Shown: positions 14,541 to 22,116 of the stretch, one piece after another
Layout of the letters: each line of letters starts with the position of its first letter
How positions within the stretch are numbered: the stretch's first letter is position 1
From: CAZCTC01 sp964501335
Lineage (GTDB): Bacteria > Chloroflexota > Anaerolineae > B4-G1 > SLSP01
Direction of reading: 5' to 3'
Assembly: GCA_964501335.1 (NCBI GenBank)
Contig: CAZCTC010000033.1
Location: 14,285-78,284, forward strand
DNA: 64,000 nucleotides
Notes under the pieces: generated by a model
Told to the model about the DNA's origin: nothing
The model's input: the letters and a program-made list of their open reading frames with translations, nothing else
The model's database searches: none
Program-made: the position numbers and the translations under genes

Positions 14541-16028
14541 TTACTTCTCTCCGCAGATGTAGCGCACGGCGAGCTGTTTGGCCGCTTTGAGATCGTCCAG
14601 CCGGCGCACGGGGGTGTCGTGAGGGGCCTCGTGCAGCAGCTCGGGTTGGGTGACGGCCTCTTCGGCAATGGTGAGCAGGATTTCTGCGTAGCGGTCGATC
14701 CATCCCTTGCTCTCTGTCTCCGTCGGCTCGAACATCAGGGCCTCTTTGACGATCAGCGGGAAGTAGTTCGTCGGCGGATGTACGCCGTAATCGATCAGCC
14801 GTTTGGCGATATCCAGCGCGTGGATGTCGGGCGCCCCTTCCAGTTTGCCTTCGGCCACGAATTCATGCTTACAGATCCGGTTGTGCGGCACCGGGTAGAC
14901 TTTGTCGACCAGGACGCGCAGGTAGTTGGCATTGAGCACGGCGTGTTCCGCTATCCGGCGCAGTCCCTCGCCGCCCAGCATGCGCATGTAGGTGTAGGCG
15001 CGCAGGATGATGCCGTAGTGACCCCAGAAGGCCTTGACCGGGCCGATCGACTTGGGCGGATAGTAGAAGGTGAAGAAGGGTTCGTGTTCGTGCTCATCTT
15101 CGCCTTCGTGATCGTGCTCGTAGCTCTCATCGACCACGACGATGGGGCCGGGGAGATAATCGACCAGCTTCGCGGAGACGCCCACCGGGCCGCTGCCGGG
15201 ACCGCCGCCGCCGTGCGGCGTGCTGAAGGTCTTGTGCAGGTTGAAGTGCATCACATCGAAGCCGGCGTCGCCGGGCCGCATCACGCCGACCAGGGCGTTC
15301 AGATTGGCGCCGTCGCCGTAAATCAGGCCGCCGCAGCCGTGGATCAGGTCGATCACCTCTTCCAGGTGCTCTTCAAAGAGTCCCAGGGTGTTGGGATTGG
15401 TGAGCATCAGGCCGACGACCCGCTCGTTGCAGTGCTGCCGCAGGGCGTCGAGATCGACATTACCATGGGAATCCGAGGGGATTTCGATGACCCGCAGACC
15501 GCTCATGCTGGTCGAGGCGGGGTTGGTGCCGTGAGCTGAATCGGGCACCAGGATGGTGTCGCGGGCGGTGTCGCCGCGGTCCATGTGATATTTCCGCATC
15601 ATCAGGACGCCGGCGAGTTCGCCGTGAGCGCCGGCCGCCGGTTGGAGCGTCACACCGGCGTAGCCGCCGATGGATTTCAGATATTCCTGGACTTCGTAGA
15701 GGATATAGAGCGCGCCCTGGGCGGTTTCTTCGCTTTGCAGCGGGTGGACGCCGGCCATGCCCGGGATGCGGGCGGCGGCTTCATTGACCTTGGGATTGTA
15801 CTTCATGGTACAGGAGCCCAGGGGATAGATTCCTTCGTCGATCGAGTAGTTGAGATGCGAGAGGCGCATGAAATGGCGCACCACATCGATCTCACTCACT
15901 TCCGGCAGGGTGAGATCCTGCCGCAGCAGTTCGCGCGGCAGCTCGCTCTCCGGCACATCCAGGGCCGGAGGTTGCGTCCCCGCCCGTCCCGGGACGGAAA
16001 GTTCGTAAATGAGCGGTTCTTTCTTCAC
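14541..16028 (-). CDS. gcvPB: Glycine dehydrogenase (decarboxylating) subunit 2
   Basis: A 495-residue P-protein beta subunit. The PLP lysine is in FDVMHFNLHKTFSTPHGGGG (Lys 266); conserved blocks YPLGSCTMKYNPK, TLQPAAGAHGELAG and GDGANLNA are all present. With subunit 1 it decarboxylates glycine and passes the aminomethyl group to lipoylated GcvH. An acidic, His-rich insertion (EHDHEGEDEHEHE) near residue 320 is unusual and could bind metal. It follows gcvPA by 11 bases; gcvH lies further upstream. The T-protein gene gcvT is not in the window. Confidence 0.95.
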   Translation of the reverse strand: MKKEPLIYELSVPGRAGTQPPALDVPESELPRELLRQDLTLPEVSEIDVVRHFMRLSHLNYSIDEGIYPLGSCTMKYNPKVNEAAARIPGMAGVHPLQSEETAQGALYILYEVQEYLKSIGGYAGVTLQPAAGAHGELAGVLMMRKYHMDRGDTARDTILVPDSAHGTNPASTSMSGLRVIEIPSDSHGNVDLDALRQHCNERVVGLMLTNPNTLGLFEEHLEEVIDLIHGCGGLIYGDGANLNALVGVMRPGDAGFDVMHFNLHKTFSTPHGGGGPGSGPVGVSAKLVDYLPGPIVVVDESYEHDHEGEDEHEHEPFFTFYYPPKSIGPVKAFWGHYGIILRAYTYMRMLGGEGLRRIAEHAVLNANYLRVLVDKVYPVPHNRICKHEFVAEGKLEGAPDIHALDIAKRLIDYGVHPPTNYFPLIVKEALMFEPTETESKGWIDRYAEILLTIAEEAVTQPELLHEAPHDTPVRRLDDLKAAKQLAVRYICGEK

Positions 16029-16039
16029 CTTGCCTTCTC

Positions 16040-17389
16040 CTATTCTGCAAACTCTTCCAACAGGGCGACGAATTCGTCGATATCTTCCCGGGAGTTCATC
16101 TCGGTGACGGCTACCAGCATGTGGTTTTCCAGTTCGGGGTAATCGCGGCCGAGATCGTAGCCGCCGATGATGTTGTATTCATCCTGGAGGTAGTAGTTGA
16201 GCTCTTCCACAGGGGCGGGGCAGCGGACGACGAACTCATTGAAGAAGGGCTTTTCGCCGACCACACTGTAGTTTTCCAGCGCGGCGATTTGCGAAGCGGC
16301 ATAATGCGCCTTGTGATAGTTCAGTTCGGCGACCTGCCGCAGGCCCTGCTTGCCCAGCGCCGAGAGGTAGACCGTGGCGGCCAGGGCCATCAATCCCTGG
16401 TTGCTGCAAATGTTCGAAGTAGCCTTTTCCCGGCGGATGTGCTGCTCGCGGGCCGTCAGCGTCAGGGCGTAGGCTTTGCGGCCGTCGATGTCGGTGGTTT
16501 CGCCGACCAGCCGGCCGGCCATCTGGCGGACATATTCCAGTTTGGTGGCGTAGAAGCCGAGGTAGGGCCCGCCGAAGTTGAGGCCGAGGCCCAACGGCTG
16601 ACCTTCGCCCATGGTGATGTCGGCGCCGAAGGCTCCGGGCGGCGTGAGCAGGCCCAGGCTGATGGGATTGGTAACGACGGCCAGCAGGGTGCCTTTGCCT
16701 TTGGCGTGGACCCGGTCGGCCAGCCCTTCGACCATTTCGATCTGGCCCAGGAAGTTGGGGCTCTGGATGATCAGGCAGGCGGTCTGTTCGTCGACGCGGC
16801 TGAGCAGTTCGTCGACCGGTGTGGTGCAGCATTCATCGCCGACGATTTCCAGGTCCATGCCCTGGAGGTAGGTGCGGATGACCGCGCGGTACATCGGGTG
16901 GACCGTGGGGGAGAGGACGATCTTGCGGCGCTTGTGCCGGAAGACGTTCAGGGCCTGGATCACGGCCTCGGCGGCCGCAGTCGCGCCGTCATAGTGACTG
17001 GCGTTGGCGACTTCCATTCCGGTCAGGTCGCAGATCATGCTTTGATATTCAAAGATGGCCTGGAGCGTGCCCTGGCTGATTTCGGGTTGATAGGGGGTGT
17101 AGGCGGTGGCGAATTCACCGCGGCTGATCACATAATCGACGACGCTGGGGACCCAGTGGCGATAGGCGCCCGCACCCAGGAAGGAGGGCACCAGGTTGGC
17201 ATTGAGATTCAGTTCAGCGAGGCCTTGCAGCTCCCGCAACACTTCCATTTCTGAAATGGCCGGCGGCAGTCCCAGATCCGGGTAGCGGAATTTCTTGGGA
17301 ATGTCGCAGAAGAGGTCTTCGATGTGTTCGACGCCGATGGCGGCCAGCATTTGCCGGCGTTCTTCGTCGGTATGAGGAATGTAAACCAT
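16040..17389 (-). CDS. gcvPA: Glycine dehydrogenase (decarboxylating) subunit 1
   Basis: A 449-residue P-protein alpha subunit opening with YIPHTDEERRQMLAAIGV, the standard N-terminus of the split enzyme. Conserved stretches FLGAGAYRHWVPSVVD, YQPEISQGTLQAIFEYQS and DGATAAAEA follow. Start ATG 17389 (MVYIPH) is chosen; a longer frame to 17464 has no family similarity. It pairs with gcvPB to form the heterotetrameric P-protein of bacteria such as Thermotoga and Bacillus. Confidence 0.95.
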   Translation of the reverse strand: MVYIPHTDEERRQMLAAIGVEHIEDLFCDIPKKFRYPDLGLPPAISEMEVLRELQGLAELNLNANLVPSFLGAGAYRHWVPSVVDYVISRGEFATAYTPYQPEISQGTLQAIFEYQSMICDLTGMEVANASHYDGATAAAEAVIQALNVFRHKRRKIVLSPTVHPMYRAVIRTYLQGMDLEIVGDECCTTPVDELLSRVDEQTACLIIQSPNFLGQIEMVEGLADRVHAKGKGTLLAVVTNPISLGLLTPPGAFGADITMGEGQPLGLGLNFGGPYLGFYATKLEYVRQMAGRLVGETTDIDGRKAYALTLTAREQHIRREKATSNICSNQGLMALAATVYLSALGKQGLRQVAELNYHKAHYAASQIAALENYSVVGEKPFFNEFVVRCPAPVEELNYYLQDEYNIIGGYDLGRDYPELENHMLVAVTEMNSREDIDEFVALLEEFAE

Positions 17390-17497
17390 GGTTGTATCGT
17401 TCCTTATAACGTTATCAGGATCAAGCTGCGGAGACGATAAACCGCCGACATTGGGAAACGTCACAACTCCCGGTCGGCGGTCTCAGTCCGGCAGGAA

Positions 17498-17896
17498 TCA
17501 GTGGCCGGCGGATTCCGTCTCGACCAGTTTGTTGTAATCGTCGGCCTTGATCAGTTCTTCCCATTCGGCTGCATCGCTGGTTTTGATTTTCAACATCCAG
17601 CCGCCGCCGAAGGCATCCTGATTGACCAGTTCGGGCTTGTCTTTGAGGGCCGCATTGACTTCGACGACCTCTCCGCTGAGCGGGGAATAGACATCGGCCG
17701 CTGCTTTGACCGATTCCACGACGCCGTAGCTTTCGCCTTTAGTGATGGAATCACCGACTTCGGGCAGTTCTACGTAGACGATGTCGGAAAGGGTGCTTTG
17801 CGCGTAGTCGCTGATCCCGATGACAAACAAATCGCCTTCCGGGCGGGCCCACTCATGGGTCTTGGTGTATCGGGCATTCGAGTCGATCTTTATCAT
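17498..17896 (-). CDS. gcvH: Glycine cleavage system H protein
   Basis: A 132-residue lipoyl carrier with the lipoylation motif YGVVESVKAAADVYSPLSGE, modified on Lys 64, and the N-terminal YTKTHEWARPEGDLFVIGIS. It shuttles the aminomethyl intermediate between P, T and L proteins. First gene of the gcvH-gcvPA-gcvPB cluster; the 108-base gap to gcvPA leaves room for a separate signal but I see none. ATG 17896 follows TGGAGGAACCCGTAC. Confidence 0.95.
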   Translation of the reverse strand: MIKIDSNARYTKTHEWARPEGDLFVIGISDYAQSTLSDIVYVELPEVGDSITKGESYGVVESVKAAADVYSPLSGEVVEVNAALKDKPELVNQDAFGGGWMLKIKTSDAAEWEELIKADDYNKLVETESAGH

Positions 17897-18051
17897 GTAC
17901 GGGTTCCTCCATAAGATTTAGGTTTCTTGTTTCCGGCACAACTCACTTAAGTATTAAAAGACACTGTTTTTATCAATACCAGTGACATTTAGTAGTTAAG
18001 TGGGTGGTACCTTGTAATTTTTAGTCGTATAAAATTGCCAAAGACGGTTTT
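17897..18051. other. Intergenic region upstream of gcvH
   Basis: AT-rich, with TTGATAAAAACAGTGTCTTTTAATAC readable on the minus strand as a possible weak promoter. No glycine-riboswitch core that I can recognise. Confidence 0.35.
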
Positions 18052-18162
18052 TGTGCCCCGCAACAGGTGCTTTCCCGGTAAAAACCGACGCGCGTGACGG
18101 GGGGAGAGAGTTATTTTTTTTATTCATATTTTCGGCGGCTTTCTGAAGCCGCCGAAAATATG
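18052..18162 (-). repeat. HPR hairpin repeat, copy 13
   Basis: Tail TGTGCCCCGCAACAGG, GACGCGCGTGACGG, GAGAGAGTTATTTTTTT. Stem CATATTTTCGGCGGCTT 18125-18141 with 18146-18162, loop TCTG. Extended right flank CCCAGACTAACAGCACAGG. Confidence 0.85.
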
Positions 18163-18228
18163 GGCTTTTTTCCCAGACTAACAGCACAGGTTGCGGGCCG
18201 CGAGAAGGCCGGGGTCAATTCAGATTTA

Positions 18229-19338
18229 CTAATCCGCAAGTGGATCTTCTACCATCCCGGTCGGTTCGACCAGCGACCAGAGCGGCAACATCACGCCGGG
18301 ATTTCCCAGCCCTTGCAGGTCCGGCGTGTAGGGGACGACGGCGTCAGGGGGGCGGGGCAGGCCGATGGCCGGATTGGCCGGTTGGACGTTGGTGATGTCG
18401 TTGTAGAGTAACAGCAGTTTTCGTTGATCGATCCCCTGATGGGGCAGCATCTCCAGCGCCAGCGAGGCCATTTTGCGGGCCGTGATGTCAGGGGTGGTCA
18501 CGGCGACCGTCCAGTCGCACTCCCGCAGGACTCGCCATGTCAAAGGCGGCAGCGGGCGGCCCAGATCCAGAATGACGAAATAATTTTCCTTGCGCAGCAG
18601 GGTGAGTACCTGTTCCAGGGCCCCCGGTTGGATGGTGTTGAGATCGACCAGGGTTTGCGGTCCCGGGATGACGAAGAAGCCCTGGATATGTTGCAGGGCA
18701 TAATGGTTGATCTGAGGCAGGGTCAACTCGCTGGGATGGTTGGAAAGCAGTTCCACACTGTGTCGTTTGCCGGTGTAGCCGCTCCAGAGGCCCATGCTTC
18801 CCACGGGAAAGGCCATGTCGATGACCATGACCGGCATATTGCAGTGTTCGACCGCGTAAGCGGCCAGATTCAAGGCGAGGGAGCTGACGCCCACGCCGCC
18901 GCGCAGGGAGAACAACCCTACGGCTGAACCGGCGATCCCGGCGGCATCGCTTTCCCGCAGCCGTTCGGTGCGGGCGAGGGAGGCCTTGATGCGCACTTCC
19001 AGCTCGCGGGGGGTAACCTGGCCTTTGGTGAGGAAATCGTCCGCGCCCATGGTGTAGGCTTTGACCCGGTCGTCGATCTCATCGAGCGCCGTCAGGAAGA
19101 TAATCGGCACACGGCGGAAGATGGGGTTCTGGCGCAGCCGGTTGCAGACTTCATAGCCGTCCATGCCCGGCATCATGATGTCCAGGAGGATGAGGTCGGG
19201 GACGGACTCCTGTGCTATATCCAGACCTTCCTGACCATTGACGGCGTTGAGGACTTCATAGCCCAGACGCCGCAGCATCAGATTGCACATCTCGCGAGCA
19301 TCGTCGTTATCTTCGACAACCAGGATTCGAGTTGGCAT
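18229..19338 (-). CDS. Receiver domain fused to ParA/CpaE-like ATPase domain
   Basis: A 369-residue protein. Residues 1-125 form a complete response-regulator receiver with phosphorylatable Asp 53 (LILLDIMMPGMDGYEV) and the conserved Thr/Lys region (FLTALDE, ADDFLTKG). Residues 138-340 resemble CpaE/TadZ-like members of the ParA superfamily, but the P-loop reads LRGGVGVSS (146-153) instead of KGGxGKT/S. The signature lysine is absent, so ATP binding may be lost. ATG 19338 is chosen because AAGGAG lies 8 bases upstream; GTG 19347 overlaps that site. It is 87 bases downstream of a histidine kinase gene, its probable partner. Confidence 0.85.
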   Translation of the reverse strand: MPTRILVVEDNDDAREMCNLMLRRLGYEVLNAVNGQEGLDIAQESVPDLILLDIMMPGMDGYEVCNRLRQNPIFRRVPIIFLTALDEIDDRVKAYTMGADDFLTKGQVTPRELEVRIKASLARTERLRESDAAGIAGSAVGLFSLRGGVGVSSLALNLAAYAVEHCNMPVMVIDMAFPVGSMGLWSGYTGKRHSVELLSNHPSELTLPQINHYALQHIQGFFVIPGPQTLVDLNTIQPGALEQVLTLLRKENYFVILDLGRPLPPLTWRVLRECDWTVAVTTPDITARKMASLALEMLPHQGIDQRKLLLLYNDITNVQPANPAIGLPRPPDAVVPYTPDLQGLGNPGVMLPLWSLVEPTGMVEDPLAD

Positions 19339-19425
19339 AAGGCTCACTCCTTATTTTCAGTCCGACGGGGGGCCGTCGGGGACGGCAAGGGCAAAAGCCC
19401 GAGAGATGTCTCGGGCCGGGATCGG

Positions 19426-21744
19426 TTAAGATGCGACCGGGATGGTGAAACTGAAGGTGCTGCCTTTGCCCGATTCGCTTTCTACGTTCATCTGCCCGCC
19501 GTGGAGGAGAACGATGCTGCGGGTAATGACCAGACCCAGGCCGGTTCCAGGGACATTGCGGACGGCCGGGTTGGTGGAGCGGAAATATTTAGTGAAGAGA
19601 CGGTCCAGTTCTTCCGGAGTCATGCCGACGCCGGTATCCCGAACGCTCCAGCAGATAAAGGGGTGCCCGTTTTCCTCGATGCGTTTGACGCTGAGCGTGA
19701 TCGTGCCACCTTCGGGGGTGTACTTGTAGGCATTGCTGACCAGATTGCTGATCACTTGCAGCAGCCGTCCGGGATCGCCGTTGACACTGGGGAGATCGGG
19801 TTCGATTTCCACCTTTAGCTTTTGGTTTTTCGACGCGACCACCTGTTCGAAGTTGCGCAGGACATCGCTGAGCACATCGACCGGTTGAACCGGGCCGATG
19901 TTGAGGCGCATCTTGCCGGATTCGATCCGCGAGACATCCAAGAGCTCGTTGATCATTTCGTCCATCCGGCCGACGTTGGTGCGGATTACCTGCAGGAATT
20001 GTTGTTGGGTGTCCGAGATGACCCCACCGACACCCTTGAGCAGCAGATCGGTATAACCCTTCATGGAAGTCATCGGCTGCTTGAGTTCGTGCGCCACGAA
20101 GGAGATGAAGTCGGTCTTGGCCTGATTGGCCTGTTTCACAGCCTGGAAGAGCCGGGCGTTTTCGATGGCGATGGCGGCATGGTCGGCCAAACGTTCGATG
20201 AAGGCCTTTTCTTTGTCGCCGAATTCGTCTTCGCGGGGACTTTCCAGCGTGATCACGCCGCTCACCTGATTTTCGCGTTGAATGGGGACGGTGAGTTTGG
20301 CGCGCATGTCGGGGACGACGGCCAGATAATCCGGATCGGCGCTCAGGTTGGTCACTTCGCTGGCCTGAGATTCGCGGATGGCCCGGCCCATAATGCCCTG
20401 GCTGAGCGGCCAGAGTTTTTCTTCATATTCTTCGATGAAGGACTCGGGATAGTTGTGGCTGGCCAGGATGCGCAGCCCCCGGCTGCCGTCTTCTTCTTCA
20501 CTTAAGACGGCGACCAGGCCGATGGTGGCTCCGGTAGAGCGCACGGCCCAGGCCAGGGTTTGACCGATCACTTCGCGGTAGTCGAGGGTGGTGTTGAGCT
20601 GACGATCGATCATCTGCAAGGTGGTCAGTTCTTCGATGTGGGAGCGCAACGCCTGATCGGTCATGGTGAAGAGGCGGGCGTTTTCAATGGTGATGGCGGC
20701 CTGGGCGGCGAAGGAGGTGAGCAGTTCGACATCTTCGGTTTCGTAAGGCCGGTTTTCTTTATGGTTCAGAACTTCCAGCACCCCGATGGTGCGACCGCGG
20801 GCATTGAGCGGTACGGCCGCCAGCGAACGGGTGATAAATTCGGATTTCTGATCGAAGGTGCTGTACCAGCGTTGATCGTGTTGGGCATCGTTGACGATGA
20901 TCGGGTGGTTTTCGGAGAAGGTGACGCCGGCGATCCCGCGGCCCGAGGGGACTTTCCGTCCGATCAGTTTTTGGCCTGTCGGGCCACTGGAGACGCGGAA
21001 GACGAGATCGCCGCTGTCTTCATCGAGCAGCAGCAACGAGCCGGCTTCCGAATCGAGCAGGGTGGCGGCGTTGCGCACCACCAGATCCAATACTTCATCG
21101 AGATCCAGACTGGAGGCCAGCACCCGGCCGATCTCATTCAGGAGATTGAGCTGGCGGGCGCGGGTTTGCAAGCGATCGTAAAGCCGCTGGCGTTCCAGGA
21201 CGGAGCCCAGGTAGGCGGCAACGCTGATAAAGAAATCCTCAGCTTCCTGAGTGTAGGTGATATTGGAATCGCCGGAGAAGGTGGCCATGACGCCGATGGC
21301 CTGGTTGCCGCCCAGAAGTGGGGCGCCCATCCAGGCTTCGTTGGTTTTTTCTTCGTTGGGGATATTGCGGCGGTGACATTCATCATCATAGGAGAGGGTG
21401 CGCAATGGGGTGCGGTTGCGCATGATTACACCGCTCAACCCGGAATTGAGCGGCCAGGGCTCTTTTTGGTCGATACGTTCGTCACCCTCGGCATAGAAGG
21501 CGCAATTGAGCGATTGACGATCGGGATTAAGCATGGCGATGTAGAAATTAGGAAGGGGGATAACCCGTTTGAGTTGTGTATAGATCAATTCCAGGATGTC
21601 GTCCAGCGGCATGCTGAAGGTGACAGCCTGGGTGATCCAATGCAACGCTTCCAATTCTTTGACGCGATGCTTTAAATCTGCTATTTGCGCTTCTTGAGAT
21701 GGATTATCTGGTATTGTTCCGGGAACAGGCGATTGTAGGCCCAT
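19426..21744 (-). CDS. Multi-GAF sensor histidine kinase
   Basis: A 772-residue soluble kinase. A short coiled region (residues 20-38) is followed by three GAF domains at about 40-190, 210-360 and 378-530. Next come a HisKA dimerisation helix with the phospho-acceptor in FISFVAHELKQPMTSM (His 552) and a HATPase domain with N box NLVSNAYKYTPEGG, G1 DTGVGM and G2 GTGLGLVIT. No transmembrane segment is visible, so the signal is probably cytoplasmic (redox, nucleotide or small ligand through GAF). The acceptor motif has HELKQP rather than HELRTP. The next gene downstream encodes a receiver-ParA protein. Confidence 0.93.
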   Translation of the reverse strand: MGLQSPVPGTIPDNPSQEAQIADLKHRVKELEALHWITQAVTFSMPLDDILELIYTQLKRVIPLPNFYIAMLNPDRQSLNCAFYAEGDERIDQKEPWPLNSGLSGVIMRNRTPLRTLSYDDECHRRNIPNEEKTNEAWMGAPLLGGNQAIGVMATFSGDSNITYTQEAEDFFISVAAYLGSVLERQRLYDRLQTRARQLNLLNEIGRVLASSLDLDEVLDLVVRNAATLLDSEAGSLLLLDEDSGDLVFRVSSGPTGQKLIGRKVPSGRGIAGVTFSENHPIIVNDAQHDQRWYSTFDQKSEFITRSLAAVPLNARGRTIGVLEVLNHKENRPYETEDVELLTSFAAQAAITIENARLFTMTDQALRSHIEELTTLQMIDRQLNTTLDYREVIGQTLAWAVRSTGATIGLVAVLSEEEDGSRGLRILASHNYPESFIEEYEEKLWPLSQGIMGRAIRESQASEVTNLSADPDYLAVVPDMRAKLTVPIQRENQVSGVITLESPREDEFGDKEKAFIERLADHAAIAIENARLFQAVKQANQAKTDFISFVAHELKQPMTSMKGYTDLLLKGVGGVISDTQQQFLQVIRTNVGRMDEMINELLDVSRIESGKMRLNIGPVQPVDVLSDVLRNFEQVVASKNQKLKVEIEPDLPSVNGDPGRLLQVISNLVSNAYKYTPEGGTITLSVKRIEENGHPFICWSVRDTGVGMTPEELDRLFTKYFRSTNPAVRNVPGTGLGLVITRSIVLLHGGQMNVESESGKGSTFSFTIPVAS

Positions 21745-21822
21745 ACAGTTCCTCTGTATTTTGTGTCAAAAACTAAGTCACCCCCTCTATTTTAACATGG
21801 CGATTGTGGATGGCAAATCAGA

Positions 21823-21853
21823 AGTAGACAGTAGAAAGTAGACAGTAGACAGC
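21823..21853. repeat. Short AGTAGACAGC-type repeat cluster
   Basis: Four units of AGTAGA(C/A) ending AGC, directly left of HPR copy 14; compare 4830-4860 and 26931-26950. Confidence 0.7.
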
Positions 21854-21876
21854 TTGTGCGGTTCTGGAAAAGAGCC

Positions 21877-21979
21877 ATGTTTTCGTGCGCATTCTGATGC
21901 GCACGAAAACATAAACAAAAAACCTCTCTTCCCCCATCCTGCGCGGCGTATCTTACAAGGGAGGGTCCTTGTGCGGGGG
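21877..21979 (+). repeat. HPR hairpin repeat, copy 14
   Basis: Left flank GTGCGGTTCTGGAAAAGAGCC. Stem ATGTTTTCGTGCGCAT 21877-21892 with 21897-21912, loop TCTG. Tail AAACAAAAAACCTCTC, GCGCGGCG, GTGCGGGGGA. Confidence 0.85.
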
Positions 21980-22087
21980 ATTTCTCAAAGAGGTGTAACG
22001 CACTATGATCTTGCAAGGATTGGTGGCTTGCCTTTAGGTTGAGCCGTTTGAATCGTCGGTTCTATGGATAGAAAGTGCGTCGCACCT

Positions 22088-22105
22088 TAGATACGGCTAT
22101 TTTCA
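22088..22105. repeat. Solitary copy of the 161-bp-unit opening motif
   Basis: GGCTATTTTCAGGACAGAA matches the beginning of each tandem unit at 5024-5362. The rest of the unit is absent. Confidence 0.6.
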
Positions 22106-22116
22106 GGACAGAATGA

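Noticed and set aside
16121..17254. A 377-residue frame antisense to gcvPA
   Set aside because: Shadow of a confidently identified enzyme.
17897..18051. Glycine riboswitch upstream of gcvH
   Set aside because: I looked for paired glycine-aptamer cores and found only AT-rich sequence.
20560..21675. A 371-residue frame antisense to the GAF kinase
   Set aside because: Lies wholly within a confirmed gene; Gly/Asp/Phe-biased composition without motifs.
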